Positions 11,540 to 22,440 of a DNA stretch of 64,000 nt are shown piece by piece. Below the pieces are notes generated by a model. It did not search any database and was not told the DNA's origin. It was given only the letters and a program-made list of their open reading frames with translations. This stretch comes from Lutjanus erythropterus (taxonomy: Eukaryota; Chordata; Actinopteri; Lutjaniformes; Lutjanidae), in contig CM034604.1 in NCBI GenBank assembly GCA_020091685.1, forward strand, positions 12,174,519 through 12,238,518, written 5' to 3'. How positions within the stretch are numbered: the first letter of the stretch is position 1; every line of letters begins with the position of its first letter. Made by a program: the position numbers and the translations under genes.

Positions 11540-12290
11540 AAAGCAGTGTTTACGTCAGCAACTCCTCAGAAGTTTGTCGGTTTTATAAGTCAACATTTCC
11601 TTTGCGCTTTTCAAAGGTTATGAAAATTAACATGGGTCATGTGCAGTGTTTCGTCAGCACAAGGCTGCGGGCCGTGAGCTACTGTTTTCCTAGAGATGGA
11701 GCGATAGATTGCTGTTTGCCAGTGTGTCATGGTTTGTTAACAAGTTTCTGACTACCTGCATCCAAATAAATCAGCCAAGTTCCTGCCACATGGCTTTGTT
11801 GTCTGTTATTTTTAGTATTTTATATGAAAAGCCATAACTCACTCAACGGAGAGAGCCTGCTGGTTTGAACCCCCCACAAAGTTTGGGTCAAGGAAAAATC
11901 AGCAAACTGCGAGACAAATTGCTCCTGGGGAGTAATGAAAAAACCTCCTGAACATGAGTAATTGAGTTACACAAAACACAAATGTACAGAATCAGCGTCG
12001 CCTTCAAACCCAGTCTCTTCCTCTCTCGTGTGTCTACCAAAATTTTTTTCTCTCGTCCGCCAATCTAGTCTCTGTTACACCCTATGTTCCTACTGAGTCA
12101 TATTATTTCCATATTTATGTCGGCAGCAGCCCCTCGCTTTGATCTCCTGCCTTGTTCAGAGGCTGATCCTGTTATGGCTTGTTCCTGTAAATACTTTGAA
12201 GTGCTCCAGGATTAGAAGATTGCAGACCCAATGAAAAAACAAACAGCTCTTTACACAGATTCATTTATAAGGCCCCTTAAAACACAAAAA
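11540..12290. promoter_or_regulatory. Candidate conserved non-coding block
   Basis: About 750 bases free of recognised repeats, complex, with no usable reading frame. Texture changes abruptly at 12.5 kb where a transposon begins. This resembles regulatory DNA flanking developmental genes, but conservation cannot be assessed here. Confidence 0.27.
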
Positions 12291-12589
12291 ATCATTTGGT
12301 AACAGTAGATGGAAGTTTACCCTGTAATTGTTGGTAATTGTGGAGCCACTGTTTATAGGTTCTGACAGAGTAAGATTCTGAGTGATTGAATTTGGAGTGT
12401 GTTTCTACCACACACAGCATTTAGTCTTTGAAATTTGACAGCAGCTGGGGTTTACACACCATGACCATCTTCCTGCTGACCATTTGCTTGACATGGTTAA
12501 GGCTATAACTTGGAGTGAACAGAATAACACTAGGCGTGCACGCTAAGTTTGACAATGATGAGATGGGACATGCGAAAACACATTCTATA

Positions 12590-13996
12590 TACAGAGTCTA
12601 CAGCCATGCTAGTTTGAGCTAAATGCTACAGTAATTTTGCTAACATGTTCACAGTGTCAATGCTAGCATGTTGATGCTTAGCAAAAATAATGTTTAGTGT
12701 TGTTATCTTCATCATCATCTTAGTTTTGGTTGAACAAGCTGTGCACAGTGGTGTTAAAAGCTTCAGTAAAAAAAAAACTTCTCACTTTAGTATGTTAACT
12801 ATTGTTCATTAGCACTAACACAGGGTAAAGGTCAGGATGACGGGAATGGTTTCAGTTTCACTCATATCTGGTCATAAACCAAACTAATGGAAAAATGGAA
12901 ATTCTGACCTTATGATGTACCATATCCAAACCCATCCAACAGTATTTGAGAAATCTGCCTCAAAACAACATGTCAGCTTCAGGGTGGCAATACAGGAAGA
13001 ATCAAGGGATCACCGAGTATGATTCATCCTCTGAGGACCAACAGTGTGTGGTGTGTACCAGAGATAGTACATACCACATCTATGTCACAAGTAAGTTTTA
13101 AGTCTTTGCACTTAAATTCCAAGCAAAGTCCCAAGCTAAGACAAGCAAGCCCCTAGCCAAGTCCCAAGTCCTAAACTTTGAGTTCTGAGTCCTAAACAAG
13201 TCATAATTTAACAGTGAGTTCCCAGCCTCATTGATTTACAAAGTTATTTAGCTTTAAATCTAATGTTAGCCAACTATTAGTTCACTAATGTTTATATTAG
13301 CCTCGACTTAGGTCTTAAAATGCTGAATGAAGTGGGAAGTTGTACTGTTTATGTCTGTAATTTGTACATGATTAAAATATTTAGTATGATGATCTAACTG
13401 GCACTCAGTTGGAAACTGAGTAAACTCAATATCCTTAGCTCTTCATGCTTCTCTGGTTCTCAAACTGGATCTGTGGAATTCAGTGGCGACTTGCTGGTAA
13501 TTAGTAGTGTTAATGTTAGTTGATTCAGGAAATGACGGGAAACAAAATTGATGTGTGACTTTTTAAATAACAAGCTTTCTTATCTTTGGGCTTGGGGAAT
13601 GTATAAAAAAAAATTAAATCAAAAGACTGAAGTCCAAGTGAAGCAATGATTCACTTGTGTTAAAGTCCAAGTTGTGTTGCAAACATTTTTTGATTTTGTC
13701 AAGTCCAAATCACGTGACTCAAGTCTAAAACTCTTCTATGTACAAAAGCGGATGGCAAAACAATCTAACCAATACTTGTAAAGACTCACTGAAAAACAAA
13801 AAATTGCCCATGCCATTGAAGCTAGAGGATGAGTCAGGGATCACCAAAATCGGTATGATCTATCTTCTGGAGATCATGACCGTCTGTACCAAATTTCACG
13901 GTAATCCATCTAACTGCTGTTGACAAAATTCAGTCCAGACCGACTGGTCAGCTGACTGACTGACATTGCCTTGCATGGAGCCACACCACTATAAAA
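12590..13996 (+). repeat. Dispersed fish repeat with tandem internal units (family E), split by an insertion
   Basis: It contains the recurring phrases GGGATCACC, CATCCAAC, TCTGTACCAAATTTCA and a terminal GACTGACTGACATTGCC that I associate with a common teleost repeat built from imperfect units of roughly 110-130 bases. Comparable units occur at about 12880-13065 and 13745-13930. The second is interrupted by the element at 13059-13735, and removing that element rejoins the unit at GTAC. Upstream, 12600-12700 has the CTAACATG / GCTAGCATG phrases of the same family. It has no coding capacity. Confidence 0.65.
13059..13735. mobile_element. TIR element rich in AAGTC motifs, inserted in family E
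   Basis: The left end CAGAGATAGTAC follows GTGTGTAC (13051-13058), and the right end is followed by CTATGTAC (13736-13743). These match 6 of 8 positions, a decayed hAT-like TSD. Read in reverse, the right end is AAGAGTTTTAGACTTGAGTC, leading to a CACGTGA box. Both sub-terminal regions are packed with AAGTC/CAAGTC repeats (13100-13200 and 13620-13730). The interior encodes nothing recognisable. Confidence 0.7.
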
Positions 13997-15765
13997 ACAC
14001 ACACAGACACATTCTAATTTTTACAAGAACCTAAGAAGTGTTTTACAACATTATGGCCAGTGGACTTGAGTGAGCACAGGTGCTCTCTGATCCTCTGCAT
14101 CAGCACTCTGAATCACCCAAAATCCTCTAAAAGAAAAAACTCAATTACACCCAACTACACTTTTCCACGCTATCCAGAGAACAAAGACACCCTGATGTTT
14201 TTAAGTAACACAAAGGCGAAAATAAAAACAGCAAGCCAACTAAAAGAGGAATGCGCGGTGGTGGCTGCTGCACATCCCCTTGTACTTGTCAAGATATGTA
14301 AAGCGTTTCTTCTCTTCCCCCTTTTATGAAAGCCTGTTAACTGTCGCACAAGTAGTGACCGCAGCTGTTTCGTGACATTTATTTCCTTGTCGTTTTTTCC
14401 CATCGTTCTCTAATTGGCTTCTGTTTGTGCCCTCCTCTCATGTGGTCTCTTTACACTCGGCTGAAATGAATGTACACTCAGGCTTGCTTTGAGGAGGAAA
14501 AAAACTTGTATAAGTTTTTTAGTGGTGGCGGCATAAATGTTGTAGGTCACACAAATTATTATCTTTAATTCTGAGGCTGCGAGAGTCTTGATTTTTGGTT
14601 GCAGAGTGTGGGTGATCTCATCCACTTCACTGCACATTTCATCGCATATTTCCTGTCCTTTTGCCACTTGGTCTGTGGTCTATCACCCTTCATCGTGTGG
14701 TCTCCCTCTGACCAAATCACCAAGCTGTGTAAATTGCACATTGGGACAGACAAAAGAGAAGGGTATCATTTTGACTACTGTATGCTGTGGCACAGTATTA
14801 AATGAATGAAGTATACTTAACCTTTATATGACGGACACACACGCTGCCTGTTGAGTTTGCATGTTTAATCTCCCTCTGAAGTGCCTCCAGTGCTTTGATA
14901 TTCTAGAGTGTCTTTTTATGTCATGACAGCCTGTCAAAATGCTGCCCTTTATAAAAATCTTTGAGAATTACCTCTCTTACTCCTGGATAACTTTCAAAAT
15001 CCTTCCCACACTCAACTTTAACTTATTACTAATTAAATCTTATTTACACTATAATTATCATAATAAAGAGCAACAAAAGAAATAATCTTGATGTATCCTT
15101 AACTAATAAAATCAGTTTTATTGTAAAACAAACTAAGAAAACACAACCATGGCAGAAAGCAGAAGCACACACTGTAGACATTTACCACAACAGGCCACAG
15201 AAGCTAACCATTTTTTTATAGTAGCTATGTGAATAAGCCAGATAAATGGATAATGCATAGCCCAGAGGTTGCGCATAGGAAGTGTAACCAGCAGACCTTA
15301 TTGTGTTCTTTGGACATGTGTGACTTTACATTCCAACTCACTACCCAACGCTTGTAAAGATAGTATAACGACAAACACAGACAGCAACCGGAATAAAAAC
15401 AAGCCTCCTTAAGGCGCACGCACACACATAGACACACATGTACAGATTTACTGGAAGAGTGACAGAGCATTGCAACGGGAGAAAAAACACGGAGAGAAAA
15501 ACAAGTGGGCAAAACCACTTGGGGAGAAAAACACCCTATATTATCAGGGGTGGAGATCTGCCACAAGCACATTCCTGATTCAATACTCACTTCATCCCAA
15601 GCTATTTCAATATTGGTAAATACTGTAGTGTATCCGCAGGCTGGGAACTGCGCTGCACCCGGCAGACATAACACCTCATGGGCGAGACATAATACTGTGG
15701 TTATATTGTAAAACAGGAGGCGATAACAAAAAATTCAAGTGACTGTAGTAGCATTTAAATCATCA
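13997..15765. other. Unassigned sequence
   Basis: 14330-14960 is complex and repeat-poor and could be regulatory. 14970-15120 is AT-rich. A 149-codon frame (minus, 15674-15225) contains cysteine-rich and VCLCVCV-like stretches produced by a CA-rich run and has no family resemblance. Confidence 0.25.
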
Positions 15766-15803
15766 TAATTATCTATCCATCTATGTATCAATCTATCTAA
15801 TAT
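15766..15803. repeat. Short degenerate ATCT tetranucleotide tract
   Basis: Interrupted repeats of the type TCTATC/CATCTATG. Too short and decayed to be more than a microsatellite remnant. Confidence 0.5.
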
Positions 15804-15879
15804 ACTGGCTTAGGCTTTAAACATAGTAAAACTAAAAGTGTGTGGACATTATTTGGAAACATTAAAAAGTAATTCTAAA

Positions 15880-16012
15880 TTTTGTGATTTTCTTGCCAAC
15901 AATTACACGAGAAGCTTGACTTTGCTTGAGAAGCACTTTCATATTGCTATGGTAATTATAAGGCCACGGACAGCAGCTGATTAGCTTAGCTTAGCATTGG
16001 AAAATATTCCTA
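15880..16012 (+). repeat. Dispersed fish repeat (family F, copy 2)
   Basis: Shares TTGCCAACAATTACACGAGA, the GTAATTATAAGGCCA region and GATTAGCTTAGCTTAGCAT with its inverted counterpart at 17.09-17.29 kb (allowing mutations) and the short copy at 10.85 kb. No clear TSD. Confidence 0.6.
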
Positions 16013-16448
16013 GACTTAAACCTCCTTAAAACCACAACTTATCACTTCCGTTTTTGTCCAGAATCTGTGGTCAGAAATTGAAATCCATGAGCCACCCTCA
16101 CCACCCACACACACACGAAAAAAAACAGCACTCTCCCCACAAAGATAAGTTGTTCAGTGATGAAGGTGCTTAACCACTGAATATTGAAGTTGTTGACTGA
16201 CGTCAGTATAACTGCAACACAGACTTAGTGAGCCAACACTTCAGCCTCTCCAGCCTCGCTCTACTCATGCTCAGCGGGTTAGCTGCTCGACCACAAAATC
16301 ATTGTGATTGGCTGCTGCACCGGAAAGCATATTATAATGATTTGTTGTTGCGTGTTTTTGGTTCAGACAAATGATGACTGGCGCGTTCATGGACAATTCG
16401 TGAGAAGTGCTGCCTTAATCTTGTTACTCTCTGCACCTCAGCAAGTCT
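16013..16448. other. Unassigned sequence between repeats
   Basis: Includes a short CA run with an A tract near 16107-16128. It has no recognised gene or transposon end, though its position between repeats suggests it may be older transposon body. Confidence 0.3.
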
Positions 16449-16740
16449 GAACTTTAAAGCCACTGCAAGGAACTTTTGTTTTGTTGATTTTGGAGGCCTC
16501 TGTGGACAAAAGTGGTAGTGTTTCCATTGTAATAACCACAAAATATAACATTAAAGATAAAGTTATTGAAATAAAAAACTCTTCTTTTCAACTGGCTTAC
16601 GTACTACTCATTGTAACTCTGCCTGAGAAAATATAAACACAGGCTCTACTGAATATAACTATACTGATATAGCCGATCTTCTCACTGATTTTGTCTTTTT
16701 ACGTCATAGAGAGGCATCTGTAGCTAACCGAGATCGTTTG
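16449..16740 (-). mobile_element. TTAA-flanked-type MITE (family C, copy 1)
   Basis: Begins TTTAAAGCCACTGCAAGGAA and runs through GGAGGCCTCTGTGGACAAAA to GCATCTGTAGCTAACC. Most of this matches, on the opposite strand, the copies at 37.77-38.10 kb and 53.09-53.42 kb. The better-preserved copy shows perfect TTAAAGCTACTACAAGGA ends. This copy is missing its other terminus. Confidence 0.65.
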
Positions 16741-17093
16741 GTGAAAAAAGAACTGCATCGGAACACATAAGTACGAAAAATTAGCAGAAAATTAGCTGTG
16801 TGGCATGAGAGAGAGATTTGTGTCAATTTACTTTTCCTAAGTGCTTCCCCTTTTTGCTCTGTGGTCCAATAATAGTTGAGCAAACTTTGTACCAGTGGAA
16901 CCTCGGTCAAATTTCTCCTTTCCTGTACTTAGATATGTAATGTGTTACATGTACATCTTAAGTTTGCTAAAGTTAGCAAAACATTAACAAGCTAGCCAAT
17001 GATTGATGTAGATTAGCTAAATGGTTAGAATTGTTAGTGGCGCACAGGGCAAAAAGGACTTAAGAAGGATCAAATGAGTCTCACGCTTAATTT
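16741..17093. other. Unassigned spacer
   Basis: No recognised features. AGTTAGC/GCTAGC phrases near 16965-17040 hint at repeat body. Confidence 0.3.
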
Positions 17094-17290
17094 GAAGGTG
17101 GATTTTGTTTTCCTGTGGCACAAAGCCAGGCTGGCTGTTTCCTGTTTCCTAACTTTATGCTAAGCTAAGCCAACTGGCTGCTGGATATTGCTTCACAGTT
17201 AAAGTGCAGACATGACAGTGGTGTCAATCCTCTCACCTAACTCTCAACAATAAAATATTTAAGTGTATACCCAAGATGTCATACCATTGT
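17094..17290 (-). repeat. Dispersed fish repeat (family F, copy 3, inverted)
   Basis: Contains ATGCTAAGCTAAGCCAACTG, GACAGTGGTGTCAATCCTCT and CTAACTCTCAACAATAAA, the reverse-oriented phrases of copy 2. Copies 2 and 3 face each other about 1.1 kb apart and together could fold, but the divergence is high. Confidence 0.6.
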
Positions 17291-18270
17291 TTTAATCAAT
17301 TACTAGGACATCGCCCTGATGAACCTCAACAGACATATCATCAAAATAAATCGGAAACAGGGTGGGTCAGGCACCGTCTATCAACTAAGTTTGAGAGCAA
17401 CAAAACGTTATGCATAACCTATGATGTGTGTGTTGTGTATTTGCATATCTGCTGAAGCAATGCAAGCAGCAATTTTGTCAAGCTGTAGAATGCAGCTTTG
17501 GAAGTCTGCCTGGCCAAAATCTGACCTGAATACAGTTTTGATTACACTTAAAAAAAAACAAAAAAACGTTTGAAATGGAAAGTTAATGAATCAGTAACAA
17601 AATCCAAGTCTAAACTTCTGTAGTCAGACAGACAGAGCATCATTAGGTGGCATGGGGAGGAGAGAGGTGAGGTATGTGTAGGGGGGTTAATAGTGGGAGA
17701 GCAAGCAGGAGGAGGCAAGAGATAGTGAGTGAAAGTCAGAAAAAAGACCAAGAGGGCGAGACGCTGAGGGGGTGAAAGGTCACAACCCTGACACGTGTAG
17801 CTAGTTGAACCTTCAACTTTTAGCAGAGGTCACTGCCGGGAGGCTTGGAGGGGAAGCGCTTTATTGTTCTGGGTTACGAGCTCCTCGCCAGCGCTGTTAG
17901 GAGCTCCTAAATCACACACACTCACACTGCGGGTCATTCGGGGCTGCCTGAGCCAGATACTGCCTGGCCTGAGCAGATTTTTCCCCTGGTAAAGTCTTTA
18001 TCCTCGACGCCTCACCAGTCTATTCCTAGAGGCTGCTGAAATGGAAAAGACGAGGTGGGTTTTATTTCGGACCATTTTATGATACGAACTAATGTATATG
18101 AAAAGACATCACCTCATAAACCAATAGAGTTCCCTCGCTCATGCACCTACTTACAGTAATGCACAATGCAGGACATTTCACATGAAACATGAGAGCTGCT
18201 AAATGCATTCAGATAATAACATGAAGTGTAATGGTGAATACAGAACGTTAATTTGTGTGATTACAGTTCT
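17291..18270. other. Unassigned sequence with purine tract and G+C-rich block
   Basis: 17640-17770 is strongly purine-biased on the plus strand. 17770-18060 has higher G+C, CpGs and a perfect hairpin (GAGCTCCT 17878-17885 with AGGAGCTC 17899-17906). No coding signal. The 17.8-18.06 kb block is a weak regulatory candidate. Confidence 0.27.
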
Positions 18271-18916
18271 AGAGCTGAAAGGACAGTTGAATAAATAATT
18301 AGAGGATTAACAGAAAATGTATACAAATACTACATACATACTATTTTGATTATAGATTAGTAGTTTAAGCAGTGGGAAGTAACTACAAATACTAAGTACA
18401 ACTTCAAGAACAGTTTTCATGTATTTGTAATTTACTTGAGTATTTATTTTTTCTGACCATTCTTTACTACATAATAATACATACTCTGCATCTACTCCTT
18501 ACATTTTCAAAACAGAATTGTCACTTTAGTTTTAATGCATTTGAGGGGAATTATTGAATATTCTTATTTTGCATCATTGCCCATCACTTTCCCAACATCA
18601 AGACTGATCTCAGTCTGAATGGATGGGATGATAACATATAGAAAAGATGACTCATTGGTGTATTGATCAGTGCATATCAGGTGCAACAGACATAACAAGA
18701 TGAAAACAATGTAAAAAAAAAGGGGAGTGGAGTCTGAGTTATTTTTCAAGGAAAACAAACAAACATTCTCTGGCTGCAGCTTCTCAAATGTGAGCATATT
18801 GTGCTTTTTGACATGTATGACAGTAAACTTAAATACATTTGGGTTTTGGACTGTTGGTCAGCCAAACAAGAGATTTTAATTAATCAAAAGTTGAAATAAT
18901 CACCAGTTGCAGCCCT
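18271..18916 (-). mobile_element. TIR element of the GGGCTGCAACTAA family (family A), interrupted
   Basis: The left piece at 18271-18369 starts AGAGCTGAAA and includes CTATTTTGATTATAGATTAG. The right piece at about 18731-18916 has ATTCTCTGGCTGCAGCTTCT, TTTTGGACTGTTGGTCAG and the end CAGTTGCAGCCCT. These are the ordered landmarks of a very common teleost element, also present at 27.07, 52.7 and 62.2 kb. A foreign segment splits it at 18370-18730. The TSD is not convincing (4 of 8). Confidence 0.75.
18370..18730. mobile_element. Insertion inside family A, resembling family B (CAGTGG...)
   Basis: Begins CAGTGGGAAGTAAC and continues with TACTAAGTACAACTT and TTTACTTGAGTATTTATTTT, typical of the fish CAGTGGTGGAAG family. 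It is bordered by AGTTTAAG (18362-18369) and AGTCTGAG (18731-18738), 6 of 8 identical and consistent with a decayed 8-bp TSD. Its right end is not a good inverted repeat of the left, so it may be a rearranged or deleted copy. Confidence 0.6.
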
Positions 18917-19020
18917 GCAGTATATATTATATATAAAATTGAGCCAGACCATACAGCAATGATAGTAATCATATCATATCTACACAGGATTAGTAGTAGC
19001 CAATACACAAAGTTCAATTC

Positions 19021-19080
19021 TCTGTGTGTGTGTGTATATATATATATAATATACACATATATTGCTATATATATCAGTAT
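19021..19080. repeat. Compound TG/TA microsatellite
   Basis: TG repeats pass into TATA repeats and an imperfect ATATAC tail. A simple sequence repeat, likely polymorphic. Confidence 0.85.
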
Positions 19081-19084
19081 AGAA

Positions 19085-19352
19085 AGAATATATTTACTCA
19101 ATTACTTCAGTACTTACAGCTAAAGTCACTTAAAGTTACTTTTAAGTGAAAGAGTTCACATTAAAATCATATGAGCTTTTTGTCATTTGTCATTCATCAT
19201 TATTAAAATTGTAATAATCTAATATACAGTATAATAATATATCACTCACATAAGTGCTGTTTCTTTTTTTTCAAAATTAGTGCTTTTACTTGAAGTACAA
19301 TTTGCTGATATTCCTTTTGCACTTTTAGGCGGGATTTTGAACGCAGGACCCG
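19085..19352. repeat. Fragment of family B
   Basis: CTTTTACTTGAAGTACAATT, TTGCTGATATTCCTTTTGCA and GGGATTTTGAACGCAGGA correspond, on the opposite strand, to the start of the 20.81-21.55 kb element. Both natural ends are missing here. Confidence 0.5.
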
Positions 19353-20810
19353 ATGGTGTATTTTTTGCTGTTTTTTGATTTCTTCTACCACTCCAAATCT
19401 TTTAATTGTTTTACATGCTTTACCTTAAAGATATACAGAAAACCTTTCAGTTAATATTCAAATGTATAGGTTTAGTTCTTCCAAGCAGCACACTTGAACA
19501 AACCTCAAATGGCATGTACTGTTCTAGCAATGCATGTCTAATTCAAACCTTTAGAACCAGATTCAAATCTAATTTGACCATAATCTGGGCCTGAACAGTA
19601 GGTGTTCTTCATTGATTTATTGTAAACTCTGGTAAGTGTCAGTGTGAGAGGTAGCAGAGAAGAGTGTGATGATGATAACCTCAAATGAATTCTCCTCTCT
19701 CCACCCTCCTCCACAGTTTATTAGTTTAGGCCAGAGGCCACTTGTAGCCTTGCAGAGTGGACGGTAATTGTGTGCGTGCTCCTTAAGCACCGACCGCAGC
19801 AATAATAGACTGAATTATACAATAAATTCCCTCCAGATGTGCTCCCTCCACTCCCACCCACCCACTCCAATTTGACAGTTCGCACACCCGCAATCTGTGC
19901 AAGGAGGCCTCCATCCGCACACACACATACGTGCACTCACTCACCCGTATACACGCTTACAAATGTACATACACACGCGTGGTGGCTTAGTTGCAGTGTT
20001 TGCATTGTCAGATTGTTTCCATACTGGTGTTAGCTTGCTGCGTTTCCTCACTGCTGGTGTAATTACAGGTCGTATTAGCTGATAGTGTTTTGCTAACCTC
20101 CTAATAGATGTCCTTCTGCTTCGGAAAACCTCACAGAGACTCCATTCAATAATAAGCAGCCTTTCTAATACCCGAAACTGCTATGCACACAGGCTGGTGT
20201 TTAGAAGTAGTCACATATGCATGTCCCACTTGCTCAAAGACAAAAAAGATCCACAGCTCACATTTAAATGATGTGGAGTTTTCTATAAATTTTTGATCAG
20301 CATTATAAATGTAGCAGTGAAAGCACACCCTGCGTAAAGACACAGAGCCACCCTGCATGGGAATCTGTCCGTCTATTTCTGTCTTATGGAGAAGGCAGGC
20401 GAGGAGGAGGATGAGGACAAGAGGAAGAAAGAGGAGGAAAAGAGTGGTCAGACTAATTGTTATGTACACTGCCGCTGAAATGTGAGTCCATTTTCTGGGG
20501 GGGTATTTCTTCCAAAATGTTTTCATTTCAAATTTTTGTGTACCATCATAGAAACCGGGTTTCATATTTTCTTATGGCTAAATATTGCCCAGCTCTCGGC
20601 CAACGTTGTGCTGATGCAGGAGGATGAGAAAGAGTGGACCACCGGTTAGATTGGCTGCTACACTCTATCTTCAAGCTCTGCCGGTCTGTGGCTGTCAGGA
20701 TCTCAGCATCAGCCTGCACAGTGCCACCCAGTGTTCAACCACGGTGCTTCACAGCACAAATAAAAGGGACAGTTGAGAAAACAATGAAAAATGTGACTTA
20801 CAGAATTCGT
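19353..20810. other. Unassigned sequence
   Basis: A CA-type patch lies at 19917-19980. The minus-strand frame 20565-20146 (139 codons) has a leucine-rich hydrophobic stretch but no recognisable family. It covers low-complexity GAGGA sequence and I do not call it a gene. Confidence 0.27.
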
Positions 20811-21551
20811 CAGTGGTGGAAGAAGTATTTGGATCATTAAAAGTAAAAGTAGCAGTACCTCACTACATAAATACTTCATTACAAGTTAAAAATCCTGCAT
20901 TCCTCCATTCAAGTACTATCAGCAAAAATAAAGGATCAAAATTAAACATGTTAATTATGGCCAATGTGAAAAGTTTATTATCATCACAGAACAAATCAGG
21001 GTAAAGCACACTGATCAACTCACAGCCTTCACATTCAGAGTCGCACTCTGATGGAGGCACAGAAGTGTTGAAACGTTGGTCTGTTTGTAAAGGATCTGAA
21101 TTAATCAGTGGGTTCCAACTTATTTTGTTCTCTGGAAGTTTGATGTCTTGAAGCTGAGAAGCACCTGATTCAGCTGAATTTTGCTGGAAGATGCACTGCA
21201 AACACTGTTTCTAATGCACTATTACTGGATCATTATTATTTATGTATAACATTTATAGCATTTTAATTTTGTAGTTGGTCGAGGTAGAATCTATCTGAAT
21301 TATTTGATACACTGTTGGGCAGTAGAATTTAAAATAAAGTATATTTTATAAACTGATCATATGTTCTCTATGTAGAGTCTTAATAAAGCAAAAATTAAAT
21401 GTAGTGGGGTAAAACTACATTATTTTCCTCTCAAATGTTGTACAGCAGAAGTTTAAAGTAGCAGAAAACTGGCATACAAAAAAAAATGTATCCCAAAATT
21501 GTACTGAAGCACAGAACTTCATTCAAAGTAGTCAGTTACTTTCCACAACTG
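20811..21551. mobile_element. Non-autonomous TIR element (family B, CAGTGGTGGAAG type)
   Basis: The left end is CAGTGGTGGAAGAAGTAT. The right end, read in reverse, is CAGTTGTGGAAAGTAACTGA. The sub-terminal AAAGTAAAAGTAGCAGTAC and AAGTTTAAAGTAGCAGAAAA phrases are typical of this abundant fish family. The interior (GTTGGTCGAGGTAGAATCTA region) is also characteristic. The flanking octamers GAATTCGT and GTAACAAT do not match, so the insertion site has decayed or the copy is a recombinant. No transposase. Confidence 0.75.
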
Positions 21552-22440
21552 GTAACAATAAAAATAATGAATGTATTCATGATGGTCATATTTTTCTACT
21601 GTTTGTGCACTGTGTCAGCTGGAAGAAAGGGGCTTGATGTGGTCCCTGAATTAATAAACAGATAATGTATGAAATACATAATGTTAACGAGTGTAGCATG
21701 GTACAATTTATTTCTAGATAATACTAAAAAACCCTATCACCACAATTCCAATCAGCTAAGAAACAGAAAATGTGGATTGTTCACATTGTGTGAATAGTCT
21801 AATATTGAAACTCACATGGTTAAAAAATACAAATTAGGCTTCTGAGTAAGAATGCATTTCAGCTTTTTAATTCTTGTTGTTAATAACTCTGTTTCTGAAA
21901 ATGTATTTCAAATGAATACTATGTCCAATATTCACCAGTCAAATAGCTAAATATTCATTCACAAATATTAAGACAAAACAAAGAAAACTGTTGTGTTGTT
22001 TCCTCTTATAGCCTATTGCCATTGAATAGCCGGTCGTTTCTTGTTTAGGCCATCTATGTGGCACTGCTGCAAATATTCAACAATCTAGATTGAGAAGGTG
22101 AGAAAAAACGTTACCCCATACAACCTGAAAAACAGTGGATTTTTTTCTGCTTTCACATCATGATTACACTCAGTTAAAAATATGGACTAAAGTCTTGTAC
22201 ACTGCATACTGAGTCTGTGTAAGACTTCAAGCATAACACTGGAGTTCTAGGTAGGAGGAACACTCTCATTGCCACACATTTCGCACACTGAATGTATAAA
22301 TGAAATACATAATTCACTTCATGAAAGGCTAACATTAAGATATAGATTTTATATCTAATACATGTTGCAGAATCACTATAAATACCACTTCTAATAATAA
22401 TAATAATAATACCTGAAATGTCACAGAACAACATGAGCAT
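21552..22440. other. AT-rich unassigned sequence with a TAA microsatellite
   Basis: A short TAATAATAATAATAATAAT tract lies at about 22391-22411. Otherwise no gene or recognised transposon. Confidence 0.35.

Noticed and set aside
20146-20565. 139-codon minus-strand frame with a hydrophobic leucine stretch that looks like a membrane segment
   Set aside because: The hydrophobic run derives from a GAGGA-rich purine stretch on the plus strand. No known protein family is recognised.
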